A stretch of 64,000 bases of DNA from CAG-177 sp964587915 (lineage in GTDB: Bacteria > Bacillota > Clostridia > Oscillospirales > Acutalibacteraceae): NCBI GenBank assembly GCA_964587915.1, contig CAZPMK010000002.1, positions 78,408-142,407 of the forward strand, read 5' to 3'. A program made the position numbers and the translations under genes. Below the pieces are notes generated by a model. The model was given only the letters and a program-made list of their open reading frames with translations, made no database searches and was not told the origin of the DNA. Of this stretch, positions 51,752-59,225 are shown piece after piece (within the stretch, counting starts at the first letter, position 1; each line of letters starts with the position of its first letter).

Positions 51752-52240
51752 TTATGATGATGCCGCTGCTGCCGCCGAAGCTCTGAGACACGCATCTATG
51801 ACAAGCACCACACAAAGTGCGGCAAGCTCATCGGATTTCTTTGCGACATTTATGGCATAGGCATCTCCGAGAGTGAACCATTCCTTTGAAACCGAGGCAA
51901 TGGTCTCGGAATCGGAGCTGACTGTATATTCATGAGCAAAAAAGTTGCCCTCAACAGTCCAGCCGAGTCCTTCAATCGAATATGCCTGACGAAAAAATGT
52001 GAACTCCTTTACCACGGTTGCGATTTCCGTTCCGTTTATATAAATAATATATTTCGGCAGAAATGAGAACGGCTTTTGCTCGATATAAGCCACTTCCTCG
52101 CCCAACGGGTTATAAACGTGCAGCTTTTTGCCGAAGGAAAATACTTCTCCCTGAACATAGTAGAGGTCGTTCCCATTTTCATCATATATTGTGAACTTAT
52201 CGCCCCAAGAAAAAACGCGTTGCTTGATAAAAAGATTCAT
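51752..52240 (-). CDS. YxjI/LURP-one-like (tubby C-terminal-fold) protein
   Basis: A 162-residue protein made of repeating beta strands (VFSWGDKFTIYDENGNDLYYVQGEVFSFGKKLHVYN; KPFSFLPKYIIYINGTEIATV), the pattern of the YxjI/LOR family with a tubby-like barrel, and one hydrophobic helix near the end (ELAALCVVLVIDACL). Some relatives bind lipids or act as membrane-tethered sensors. Function is unknown. It is the first gene of the uvrBA operon, 23 bases before uvrB, with AGGAGG 9 bases ahead of its ATG. Confidence 0.8.
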   Translation of the reverse strand: MNLFIKQRVFSWGDKFTIYDENGNDLYYVQGEVFSFGKKLHVYNPLGEEVAYIEQKPFSFLPKYIIYINGTEIATVVKEFTFFRQAYSIEGLGWTVEGNFFAHEYTVSSDSETIASVSKEWFTLGDAYAINVAKKSDELAALCVVLVIDACLRASAAAAASS

Positions 52241-52261
52241 GCAGCCTGCCCTCCTGCTAAT

Positions 52262-52275
52262 CGTACAAATGTTCT
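52262..52275 (-). promoter_or_regulatory. LexA (DinR)-like box of the uvrBA operon
   Basis: On the minus strand AGAAC-ATTT-GTACG, near-match to the Gram-positive SOS box CGAAC-N4-GTTCG (one mismatch in the right core). It sits directly after the -10 element, where LexA binding would block transcription. Confidence 0.65.
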
Positions 52276-52281
52276 AACAAA

Positions 52282-52310
52282 ATTATATCACAGCAATTTT
52301 AAAAAAGCAA
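52282..52310 (-). promoter_or_regulatory. Promoter of the YxjI-like-uvrB-uvrA operon
   Basis: Minus-strand TTGCTT (52310-52305), 17-base spacer, TATAAT (52287-52282). Confidence 0.82.
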
Positions 52311-52325
52311 TACATATATTGAGAT

Positions 52326-52366
52326 TTTTTAAAGAAATTCGCCGACGGGATTTCTCTCGCCGGCGT
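52326..52366 (-). terminator. Terminator after the fusion synthetase gene
   Basis: Minus-strand CGCCG (52365-52361) pairs with CGGCG (52344-52340) with an imperfect interior, followed by AATTTCTTTAAAAAA. Moderate strength. Confidence 0.5.
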
Positions 52367-52371
52367 TGATA

Positions 52372-54657
52372 TTACAGCTTGCTTCTTTGGATTTTTCCGC
52401 TTGTCGTTTTGGGGAGCGACTCCTTGAAAACAACGATTCTCGGATACTTGTACGGAGCGGTGCGTGATTTAACATACATTTGTATCTCTTTTTTAAGCTC
52501 GTCCGAAGGCTCGGTACCCTTTGTGAGAACGATGCTTGCTTTGACAACCTGACCTCTGACTTCGTCGGGAGCCGCCGAGACTCCGCATTCGAGAACATAG
52601 GGAAGCTCCATGATAACGCTTTCAATCTCAAAGGGTCCTATACGGTAGCCGGAGGACTTGATAACGTCATCCACTCTGCCGACATACCAATAAAAGCCGT
52701 CCTCGTCACGCCACGCAACGTCGCCGGTGTGATAGTAGCCGTCGTGCCAGACCTCGGCAGTTTTCGCTTCGTCGTTGTAGTATCCCTTGAAAAGTCCGCA
52801 GGGAGCACCGTCGGAGGTCTTGATGCAGATTTCACCGCTCTCGCCGGCGGCGGCACTTTTGCCGTCGGGAGTAAGAATGTCAACATCATATATCGGAGCA
52901 GGCTTTCCCATTGAACCTATGCGGCTTTCCGCACCGGTGAGATTTCCGATAACCATTGTTGTTTCCGTCTGACCGAAGCCCTCGAGAATGCTAAGACCCG
53001 TAGCCTTTTCAAATTGACGGTATACCTCGGGATTGAGTGCTTCACCCGCCGTTGTCATGCGGCGAACGCTCGAAAGGTCATATTTTGAAATATCCTCCTT
53101 GACCATCATACGGAGCATGGTCGGGGGAGCACAGAAGGTGGTGATGTGATATTTTGCGAACATCGGAAGAATATCGGCGGCATTGAAGCGGTCGAAATCA
53201 TACACGAACAGTCCCGCTTCACAAATCCATTGACCGAAGAATTTACCCCACATTGCCTTTGCCCAGCCGGTATCGGAAATGGTGAGATGCAGTCCGTCAG
53301 GGTCAACATTGTGCCAATATTTTGCGGTATGGAAATGACCGAGAGCATATTTGAAGCTGTGTGCGGCGATTTTGGGATATCCCGTCGTACCCGAGGTGAA
53401 GAACATAAGCATGGTGTCATCACCGCAGGCGGCATCGTCGGGTCTTTCAAAGTGTGAGCTGAAAAGTGATGCTTCTTCATCAAAGCTGCGCCAGCCGTCA
53501 CGCTTGCCGTCAACGATAATTTTGTTTATCAAAGAGGGACAATTGCTTGCGGCAAGCTCCGCCTGATGAGCCGTGTCACCCTTGGAGGTACAGACTATCG
53601 TGCTTATTCCCGCCGCTTTAAAGCGGTATTCAAAATCGTGTTCGAGAAGCTGATTCATTGCAAGCACGGCAACTGCGCCAATCTTCTGGAGACCGAGCAT
53701 AGCATACCAGAATTGATAATGTCTGCCGAGAACAAGCATTACCTTGTCGCCCTTTTTGATACCGAGAGACTTGAAATAATTTGCCGCCTGAGAGGATTTC
53801 TTTTTGATATCCTTGAAGGAAAAACGGCGTTCTTCTTTTTCGGCGGAAATGTGGAGCAGAGCGAGCTTGTCGGGTGACTTATCCGCAATGGCATCAACGA
53901 TATCGTAGGCAAAATTGAAATTTTTCGTATTCTTGAATTTGATTGAGGTTGGAGTACCGTTTTCGTCCTCGGTAATATCAATGAATTTGTTGTAAACTCT
54001 GTCCTCATTATCCTTTTGAGCGGGCAGGGCGGTGAATTTTTGCGATTTTTGAAGCTCGGGGATAGGTTCACCCGTGGGATTGAGGACTATCGCATAGAAC
54101 AGGCAGTCCTTTCCGTCAACGGCTATCATTCCGTGCGGAGTTGCACTGTCGTAATATATGCTGTCGCCGGGCCCGAGTACCGCCTTGTGTTCGCCGACCT
54201 GAACCATCAGCTTGCCTTCAATTATCAAGTCGCATTCCTGACCCGAGTGGGTGGTAAGCTCAATGTCACGGTGCTGAGCTTCTTCGCTGTATACACTGCA
54301 AACGAGCAACGGCTCGGCAATTCTGTTCTTGAATGAAGCGGCAAGGTTATAGTATGTCATGCCGTGAGCCTGTTCGATTTTTTGTCCCTCTCCGTTTCGC
54401 GTGATAACGTAGGATTCGAGCTTCGGGCTGTGTCCCTCGATTATATCGGTGACGTCAACGCCGAACGCAAGAGCACAGCGATAGATGAAAGCAAAGGTAA
54501 GATCGCTTTCTCCCGACTCACAGGCGATATATTCCTCCTGCGAAACATCGGTTTTTTCTGCCATTTGTGCAACGGTCAGAGCTTCGATTTCACGCAGCTC
54601 CTTAATTCTTGCCGCCATTTCTTTGATTTTGTAATCAAGTCCCGTAATTTTTTGCAT
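52372..54657 (-). CDS. HTH-cupin-acyl-CoA synthetase fusion protein
   Basis: About 761 residues in three parts. An XRE-type HTH (about 15-75, IKELREIEALTVAQMAEKTD) is followed by a cupin (about 110-190, THSGQECDLIIEGKLMVQVG then GPGDSIYYDSATPHG). A full AMP-forming acyl-CoA synthetase follows from about 245, with the phosphate loop MFFTSGTTGYPK (TSGTTG at 421-426), GFGQTETT, YHTGDVAWRDEDGFYWYVGR and catalytic Lys in TTSGKIQR near the end. The ligase resembles the medium-chain ACSM group. A DNA-binding regulator joined to a ligase suggests it senses its own substrate or product, or regulates its own gene. AAAGGCGGC precedes the ATG at 54657; the open frame upstream belongs to the T-box leader. 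Confidence 0.92.
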   Translation of the reverse strand: MQKITGLDYKIKEMAARIKELREIEALTVAQMAEKTDVSQEEYIACESGESDLTFAFIYRCALAFGVDVTDIIEGHSPKLESYVITRNGEGQKIEQAHGMTYYNLAASFKNRIAEPLLVCSVYSEEAQHRDIELTTHSGQECDLIIEGKLMVQVGEHKAVLGPGDSIYYDSATPHGMIAVDGKDCLFYAIVLNPTGEPIPELQKSQKFTALPAQKDNEDRVYNKFIDITEDENGTPTSIKFKNTKNFNFAYDIVDAIADKSPDKLALLHISAEKEERRFSFKDIKKKSSQAANYFKSLGIKKGDKVMLVLGRHYQFWYAMLGLQKIGAVAVLAMNQLLEHDFEYRFKAAGISTIVCTSKGDTAHQAELAASNCPSLINKIIVDGKRDGWRSFDEEASLFSSHFERPDDAACGDDTMLMFFTSGTTGYPKIAAHSFKYALGHFHTAKYWHNVDPDGLHLTISDTGWAKAMWGKFFGQWICEAGLFVYDFDRFNAADILPMFAKYHITTFCAPPTMLRMMVKEDISKYDLSSVRRMTTAGEALNPEVYRQFEKATGLSILEGFGQTETTMVIGNLTGAESRIGSMGKPAPIYDVDILTPDGKSAAAGESGEICIKTSDGAPCGLFKGYYNDEAKTAEVWHDGYYHTGDVAWRDEDGFYWYVGRVDDVIKSSGYRIGPFEIESVIMELPYVLECGVSAAPDEVRGQVVKASIVLTKGTEPSDELKKEIQMYVKSRTAPYKYPRIVVFKESLPKTTSGKIQRSKL

Positions 54658-54685
54658 TTTAATGCCGCCTTTCTTTTTTCGGGGC

Positions 54686-54965
54686 AAACAGAAAAGCCCG
54701 CCCCAAAGCCTTAATGCTTTGAGACGAGCCTGAAAATCGACCCGCGGTACCACTCAAATTGCGATAAATATCGCCACTCTTCGAGGTCAAACAACCTCTA
54801 TGCAACTGACGCGGCAATCACGGGGAGGTTCTACTTGCACAACGCTTTCTTCCTCCCGGCTCAGAAGCTACAAACCGTAAGCTGTGTTTCGGCGGCTCGC
54901 ACCAAACGCCGCTTCTCTGAGAAACCATAACCTCGGTCCTCTTCGTCAACGCCTTTAGATTAAGT
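54686..54965 (-). promoter_or_regulatory. T-box leader with antiterminator and terminator
   Basis: A tRNA-sensing leader about 280 bases long. The T-box element GAGTGGTACCGCGGG lies at 54755-54741 on the minus strand. CGGGTC pairs with GGCTCG and GAG with CTC to form the antiterminator. The alternative terminator is a 14-bp helix, GCTCGTCTCAAAGC (54729-54716) with GCTTTGGGGCGGGC (54709-54696), followed by TTTTCTGTTT. Stem I has the distal AGAGAAGCGGCG...GGTGCGAGCCGCC loop and a K-turn (TTGACGAAG / CTTCTGAGCC). The specifier is not certain: GTA (Val) or CTT (Leu) are candidates from two possible foldings. Uncharged tRNA should permit expression of the fusion gene. Confidence 0.95.
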
Positions 54966-54972
54966 TTTGTAT

Positions 54973-55002
54973 ATTTTAACACCGAAACAGCCTTTTTGTC
55001 AA
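54973..55002 (-). promoter_or_regulatory. Promoter of the T-box operon
   Basis: Minus-strand TTGACA (55002-54997), 18-base spacer, TAAAAT (54978-54973). Confidence 0.8.
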
Positions 55003-55070
55003 TCCCTTTTTGAAGAAAATTCTCTTTGACTGCAAATTGCATATTCAAGTGCGGTTAAATCCATTGTTTG

Positions 55071-55099
55071 TTGACATTTTCAACAAAAGGTGGTATTAT
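55071..55099 (+). promoter_or_regulatory. Promoter of rfbA-rfbC
   Basis: TTGACA (55071-55076), 17-base spacer, TATTAT (55094-55099). Divergent from the T-box promoter 68 bases away. Confidence 0.85.
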
Positions 55100-55156
55100 A
55101 TACGCAGGATGGCTTCGGCGAATACAAATAAAACTATTCTGAACGGAGTGTTTAAT

Positions 55157-56107
55157 GTGAAAGGTATTATTCTTGCCGGCGGTTCTGGAACAAGACTTTA
55201 TCCCCTTACCATGGTAACGAGTAAGCAGCTTTTGCCGGTATACGATAAACCGATGATATATTATCCGCTTTCAACGCTTATGCTTGCGGGTATAAGAGAA
55301 ATACTTATTATATCCACACCGGCGGATACACCCAAATTCGAGGAGCTTCTCGGAAACGGCAGACAGTTCGGACTTAATCTTTCGTATGCCGTACAGGAGC
55401 ACCCCGACGGACTTGCTCAGGCGTTTATAATCGGTGAAAAATTCATCGGAAACGACGATGTTGCAATGGTTCTCGGCGATAATATTTTCTACGGCAACGG
55501 TCTCGGTCATATGCTTCGTCAAGCATCAAAAAACAAGGGCAGAGCAACAATATTCGGCTATTATGTGGATAATCCGCAGAGCTTCGGCGTTGTTGAATTT
55601 AACGAGCACGGCGTTCCCGTTTCGATTGAAGAAAAGCCCGAAGTACCGAAATCGAATTATGCCGTTACGGGACTGTATTTTTACGACAACAGAGTTGTTG
55701 AATACGCAAAATCGCTCAAGCCCTCCAAAAGGGGAGAGCTTGAAATAACGGATATCAACCAAATATATCTGCAAAACGGAGATCTCGATATCAAGCTCAT
55801 GGGCAGAGGCTTTGCTTGGCTCGATACGGGAACGGTTGAAAATCTCATGAATGCCGCAAATTTCATACGCACCGTTGAAAAGCTGCAAGCAATAAAGATA
55901 TCCGCACCCGAGGAAATTGCATACAATATGCGTTGGATAAGCCGCGAGGCTCTTTTGCGTTCGGCTGAAAAGTACGGAAAATCCTCCTACGGTCAGCACT
56001 TGAGAGCCGTTGCGGAGGGCAAGATACTTTATTCGTCGGATAAGCCCGGAGAAAGACCCTGCTGGGGATTGGAGGATAACGAAACCGATGGAACTGCTAA
56101 AAACTGA
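55157..56107 (+). CDS. rfbA: Glucose-1-phosphate thymidylyltransferase
   Basis: Makes dTDP-glucose from dTTP and glucose-1-phosphate, first step to dTDP-rhamnose. About 316 residues. The nucleotidyltransferase loop KGIILAGGSGTRLYPLT is at the N-terminus, with VLGDNIFYGNGLGHML and IEEKPEVPKSNYAVTGLYFYD following. The start is GTG at 55157, preceded by GGAG at 8 bases; upstream in-frame codons lie in the promoter. The C-terminus carries about 20 extra residues. rfbB and rfbD are not in the window. Confidence 0.95.
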   Translation: MKGIILAGGSGTRLYPLTMVTSKQLLPVYDKPMIYYPLSTLMLAGIREILIISTPADTPKFEELLGNGRQFGLNLSYAVQEHPDGLAQAFIIGEKFIGNDDVAMVLGDNIFYGNGLGHMLRQASKNKGRATIFGYYVDNPQSFGVVEFNEHGVPVSIEEKPEVPKSNYAVTGLYFYDNRVVEYAKSLKPSKRGELEITDINQIYLQNGDLDIKLMGRGFAWLDTGTVENLMNAANFIRTVEKLQAIKISAPEEIAYNMRWISREALLRSAEKYGKSSYGQHLRAVAEGKILYSSDKPGERPCWGLEDNETDGTAKN

Positions 56108-56639
56108 AATTGACGGCGTTTTTGAGGCGGTCCCCGCAGTTTTCGGAGATAATCGGGGCTGGTTTTGCGAAACCTATTCAAAGCGTGAATTTGAAAAGCT
56201 CGGAATAACCGCAGATTTTGTTCAGGATAACCGTTCCTTTTCCGCAAAAAAAGGTACTCTCAGAGGTCTGCATTGCCAAACCGATCCAAGGTCACAGGCA
56301 AAGCTCGTGTCCTGCACAAGAGGTGAAATCCTCGATGTTGCCGTTGATATCCGCAAAGGCTCGCCTACATACATGAAATGGGTTGCCGTTAAGCTCAGTG
56401 CCGAAAATAAGCATATGCTTTTTATACCGAAAGGCTGTCTGCACGGCTTTGTTACGCTGACGGACGATGTTGAAATATCATACAAGGTTGATGATTTTTA
56501 TTCTCCCGAAAATGACAGAAGCGTTTGCTTTTGTGATGCGGCGATAGGCGTAGAGTGGGGCATTGATTCTCCCGTTCTTTCACAAAAGGACAAAAACGCA
56601 CCTCTGCTTGCCGACAGCGACATAGAATTTTATTACTAA
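56088..56639 (+). CDS. rfbC: dTDP-4-dehydrorhamnose 3,5-epimerase
   Basis: Third enzyme of dTDP-L-rhamnose synthesis. 183 residues, cupin fold. DNRGWFCETYSKREF near the start, the catalytic His in GTLRGLHCQTDP, DVAVDIRKGSPTY and the FIPKGCLHGFVTL motif are all present. It overlaps rfbA by 20 bases; the ATG follows GGAGGATAACGAAACCG. The product feeds cell-wall or surface polysaccharide. Confidence 0.95.
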   Translation: MELLKTEIDGVFEAVPAVFGDNRGWFCETYSKREFEKLGITADFVQDNRSFSAKKGTLRGLHCQTDPRSQAKLVSCTRGEILDVAVDIRKGSPTYMKWVAVKLSAENKHMLFIPKGCLHGFVTLTDDVEISYKVDDFYSPENDRSVCFCDAAIGVEWGIDSPVLSQKDKNAPLLADSDIEFYY

Positions 56640-56718
56640 AATTTACCAAATACATATTGAATAACACATCCGTTTCGGCTCATACTATCAACGAAAAGCA
56701 AGTAAGGAGTTGAAACGG

Positions 56719-56946
56719 ATGCTTGATAAGATTTCATTGGCTCTTGTTATAATCGGTGCTCTCAATTGGGGCAGCATCGGACTGTTTCAGTTTGATATCG
56801 TCGCATGGATTTTCGGCGGACAGGGAGCAATACTCAGCAGAATCATATATACGCTCGTAGCTCTTGCGGGTATATGGTGTATCTCTTTGCTGTTCAGAGA
56901 GAGCGAAACCGTAGCCGTTACCGAGTCCGATGACACGAGAAGCTGA
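56719..56946 (+). CDS. DUF378 family small membrane protein
   Basis: 75 residues with two transmembrane helices. The start MLDKISLALVIIGALNWGSIGLFQFD is characteristic of DUF378; the second helix is IIYTLVALAGIWCISLLF. Function unknown. AAGGAG lies 9 bases before the ATG, while the in-frame TTG upstream abuts the Shine-Dalgarno. It stands 79 bases after rfbC with no clear promoter of its own. Confidence 0.85.
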   Translation: MLDKISLALVIIGALNWGSIGLFQFDIVAWIFGGQGAILSRIIYTLVALAGIWCISLLFRESETVAVTESDDTRS

Positions 56947-56968
56947 AAATCAAATAACAAATAACAAA

Positions 56969-57001
56969 AATCGGGGCTCGAGATTAACTCGGGTCCCGAT
57001 T
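56969..57001. terminator. Terminator between DUF378 and maf
   Basis: AATCGGGGCTCGAG (56969-56982) pairs with CTCGGGTCCCGATT (56988-57001) with small mismatches. The minus-strand side ends in TTTTTGTTATTTG, so it mainly ends the NUDIX-maf transcript. Confidence 0.8.
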
Positions 57002-57009
57002 CGGTATAA

Positions 57010-57567
57010 TTAAAGAATTTTTTTCAAACGGGCGTTAAGGCTTGCTATCGGCAGACCGACAATGTTGAAGTAGTCTCCCTCGATTTTTTCGACCAAAACA
57101 CAGCCTTTTCCCTGAATGCCGTATGCTCCCGCCTTGTCCATCGGTTCGCCCGTTGCAACGTATGCTTCGATATCCTCATCGCTCAACTCATAAAAGCATA
57201 CTCTGCTGACGGCATGATATGTCTCGATTTCTCCGTCATGAACAATGCAAACACCCGTCATTACAAGGTGTTCTCTGCCCGAGAGCATTGAAAGCATTTC
57301 CTTTGCATGATTTGCATCTGCGGGCTTGCCGAGAATTTTTCCGTCACACACAACAACGGTATCTGCTCCGATGACCGCCGCATTCGGATAATCGCAGGCA
57401 ACGGCAAGAGCCTTTTTGCGTGCCGTGATTTCAACCGCTTTTTCCGGCTCGGTGCCGTCGGGTACGCTTTCGTCAACCGATTTAACGCACACTTCAAATT
57501 CATAACCCGCAAGGCTCAGCAATTCCTTTCGCCGAGGTGAAGCGGAGGCAAGGACGAGCTTTTTCAT
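57010..57567 (-). CDS. Maf-family nucleoside triphosphate pyrophosphatase
   Basis: 185 residues. N-terminal LVLASASPRRKELLSLAG is the diagnostic Maf motif, followed by IGADTVVVCDGKILGKPADANHAKEML. It hydrolyses non-canonical or excess NTPs (dTTP/UTP in YhdE-type enzymes) to NMP and PPi and can affect septum formation. GGGAG precedes the ATG, which overlaps the NUDIX stop by four bases, so the two house-cleaning enzymes are coupled. Confidence 0.95.
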   Translation of the reverse strand: MKKLVLASASPRRKELLSLAGYEFEVCVKSVDESVPDGTEPEKAVEITARKKALAVACDYPNAAVIGADTVVVCDGKILGKPADANHAKEMLSMLSGREHLVMTGVCIVHDGEIETYHAVSRVCFYELSDEDIEAYVATGEPMDKAGAYGIQGKGCVLVEKIEGDYFNIVGLPIASLNARLKKIL

Positions 57568-58109
57568 TTGCTCTCCCTCCTGATGATTTCGGCGGTACGA
57601 AGAACCAGAGCCTGCGTTTTTCCGTCGGGTATTTCACCGTTCATAACCATTTCAACCGCCTTGTCAAGCGGGATTTTTTCCATTTCGAGATATTCATCGT
57701 CGTCAAGATGCTGCTGAGTAAAGCTGAGTCCTCTTGCAACATAGAGATAGATTATTTCGCCGCAATAACCGGGGGAGGGGAAAAATTCGCCAAGAAACTT
57801 AAAATCAGAGGATACCGCACCCGCTTCCTCTTCAAGCTCACGCTTGCCCGCTTCGCAATGGTCCTCACCCTTTTCGAGCTTGCCCGCAGGAAGCTCAAGG
57901 ACGACCTTCATATACGGATATCTGAACTGTCTGACAAAAAGCAAGCAGCCGTCATCCGTCAGCGGAGCAACGCAAACTCCGCCGTTATGCTCAACGACCT
58001 CACGCGTACAGCCCTTGCCGTCGGGCAAAAGTGCGTCATCACGGCGAACATTGATGATTTTTCCGTTGTAAACATAATTTTTATTTACCGTTTTTTCAAA
58101 AAGCTCCAT
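57564..58109 (-). CDS. NUDIX hydrolase (ADP-ribose pyrophosphatase-like)
   Basis: 181 residues. The Nudix box GKLEKGEDHCEAGKRELEEEAGA matches GX5EX7REUXEEXGU (near 75-97), and FFPSPGYCGEIIYLYVA after it is typical of ADP-ribose pyrophosphatases (NudF/YqkG). It cleaves ADP-ribose and similar nucleoside diphosphate derivatives. It is followed by maf with a 4-base overlap. AAGGTGATGACTGT precedes the ATG. Confidence 0.93.
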   Translation of the reverse strand: MELFEKTVNKNYVYNGKIINVRRDDALLPDGKGCTREVVEHNGGVCVAPLTDDGCLLFVRQFRYPYMKVVLELPAGKLEKGEDHCEAGKRELEEEAGAVSSDFKFLGEFFPSPGYCGEIIYLYVARGLSFTQQHLDDDEYLEMEKIPLDKAVEMVMNGEIPDGKTQALVLRTAEIIRRESK

Positions 58110-58184
58110 ACAGTCATCACCTTAGGTTTTATATTTTTATAGAAATGAATAGAATTATAATACATTTTTTTGACGAGGTGTATT

Positions 58185-59081
58185 ATGGATTATATCACAA
58201 ATTCACGGAGCTTGACAACAGAAAATCAAAGAAAAATGATTTTTTCACTGAAAAAAGCCTTCCCTATGCTCAATTGCCGTTTGATAGGACATTCTTTGTG
58301 CTCACGGGGAATATTCTCTCTCGAAATCGGCAGAAGCGATGAGCCGCTCCTTATTGCGGCGGGCTTTCACGGGCAGGAATGGCTGACCTGTCTTGCGGCA
58401 CTCAGATTTGCCGAATTGCTTTTGAGAGCACGCACGGGCGGAAAATACATATGCGGAATTGATGTGCGGTGTATATCCCGAGAGGTAATAATTGTTCCGT
58501 GTGTGAATCCCGACGGAGTGCAGATAGCGATAAACGGTCGGGACGGAGCAGGCAGATATTCCGAACAGGTGGGTTGCATATCCGCCGCATCAAACGAAAA
58601 ATGGAATGCAAACGCAAGGGGAGTGGACATAAACCATAACTTCAATGCAGGATGGGATAAGGCACGCGAAGCGGAAATTGAAAGCGGGATTCTCGGACCT
58701 GCACCGAGGCGGTACGGGGGATATATGGCAGAAAGTGAACCGGAAACAGCCGCCCTTGTCGCACTGTGCCGTATGCGTCGTCCGAGAGCGGCGATAGCCT
58801 TGCACAGTCAGGGTGAAGAAATATATTGGAGATACGGAAACAACATTCCGCCCGCAAGCGAAAGATTTGCAAAGGTTTTGTCTGCCGCATCGGGATATCG
58901 GCTTGTTGATAATGAGGGCCTTGCCTCTCACGCAGGCTTCAAGGACTGGTTTATCGAATATTTTAACCGTCCCGCAGTTACGGTAGAAATGGGAAAGGGC
59001 GAAAATCCGCTTTTGCTCGGCGAGCTTGACGGCATTCTTGAAAAAATTGTCCCCATGCTCACCCTTGCGGCGGTGATGTAG
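58185..59081 (+). CDS. M14-family zinc carboxypeptidase
   Basis: About 298 residues. Zinc-binding HxxE is in AAGFHGQEWLT (near residue 63-66), the substrate region is VPCVNPDGVQIA with RGVDINHNF, the third zinc ligand His is in AIALHSQGEEIYW, and the catalytic Glu is in PAVTVEMGKGENP. No signal peptide is seen, so it is probably a cytoplasmic muropeptide or peptide carboxypeptidase of the gamma-D-glutamyl-diamino acid type. The ATG at 58185 follows GAGGTGTATT. Confidence 0.88.
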   Translation: MDYITNSRSLTTENQRKMIFSLKKAFPMLNCRLIGHSLCSRGIFSLEIGRSDEPLLIAAGFHGQEWLTCLAALRFAELLLRARTGGKYICGIDVRCISREVIIVPCVNPDGVQIAINGRDGAGRYSEQVGCISAASNEKWNANARGVDINHNFNAGWDKAREAEIESGILGPAPRRYGGYMAESEPETAALVALCRMRRPRAAIALHSQGEEIYWRYGNNIPPASERFAKVLSAASGYRLVDNEGLASHAGFKDWFIEYFNRPAVTVEMGKGENPLLLGELDGILEKIVPMLTLAAVM

Positions 59082-59138
59082 ATGCTCTTTCGGCAACTCT
59101 TACAAAAATCACATTCTTTTTTAGGTGAATTTGTTGTC

Positions 59139-59167
59139 TTTAAAAAGCAGAAAATAAATGTTATAAT
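59139..59167 (+). promoter_or_regulatory. Promoter of the MFS transporter gene
   Basis: TATAAT (59162-59167) with TTTAAA 17 bases upstream (59139-59144). The -10 is perfect, the -35 weak. Confidence 0.5.
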
Positions 59168-59225
59168 ATAGTGAAATTATTAGGTCGCAGGACCGACAGA
59201 TTATTCATGATAAGGAGAAAAAATA

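Noticed and set aside
54721..54960. T-box leader belonging to a divergent gene such as rfbA
   Set aside because: The T-box, antiterminator and terminator all read on the minus strand toward 54657; rfbA has its own plus-strand promoter at 55071-55099.
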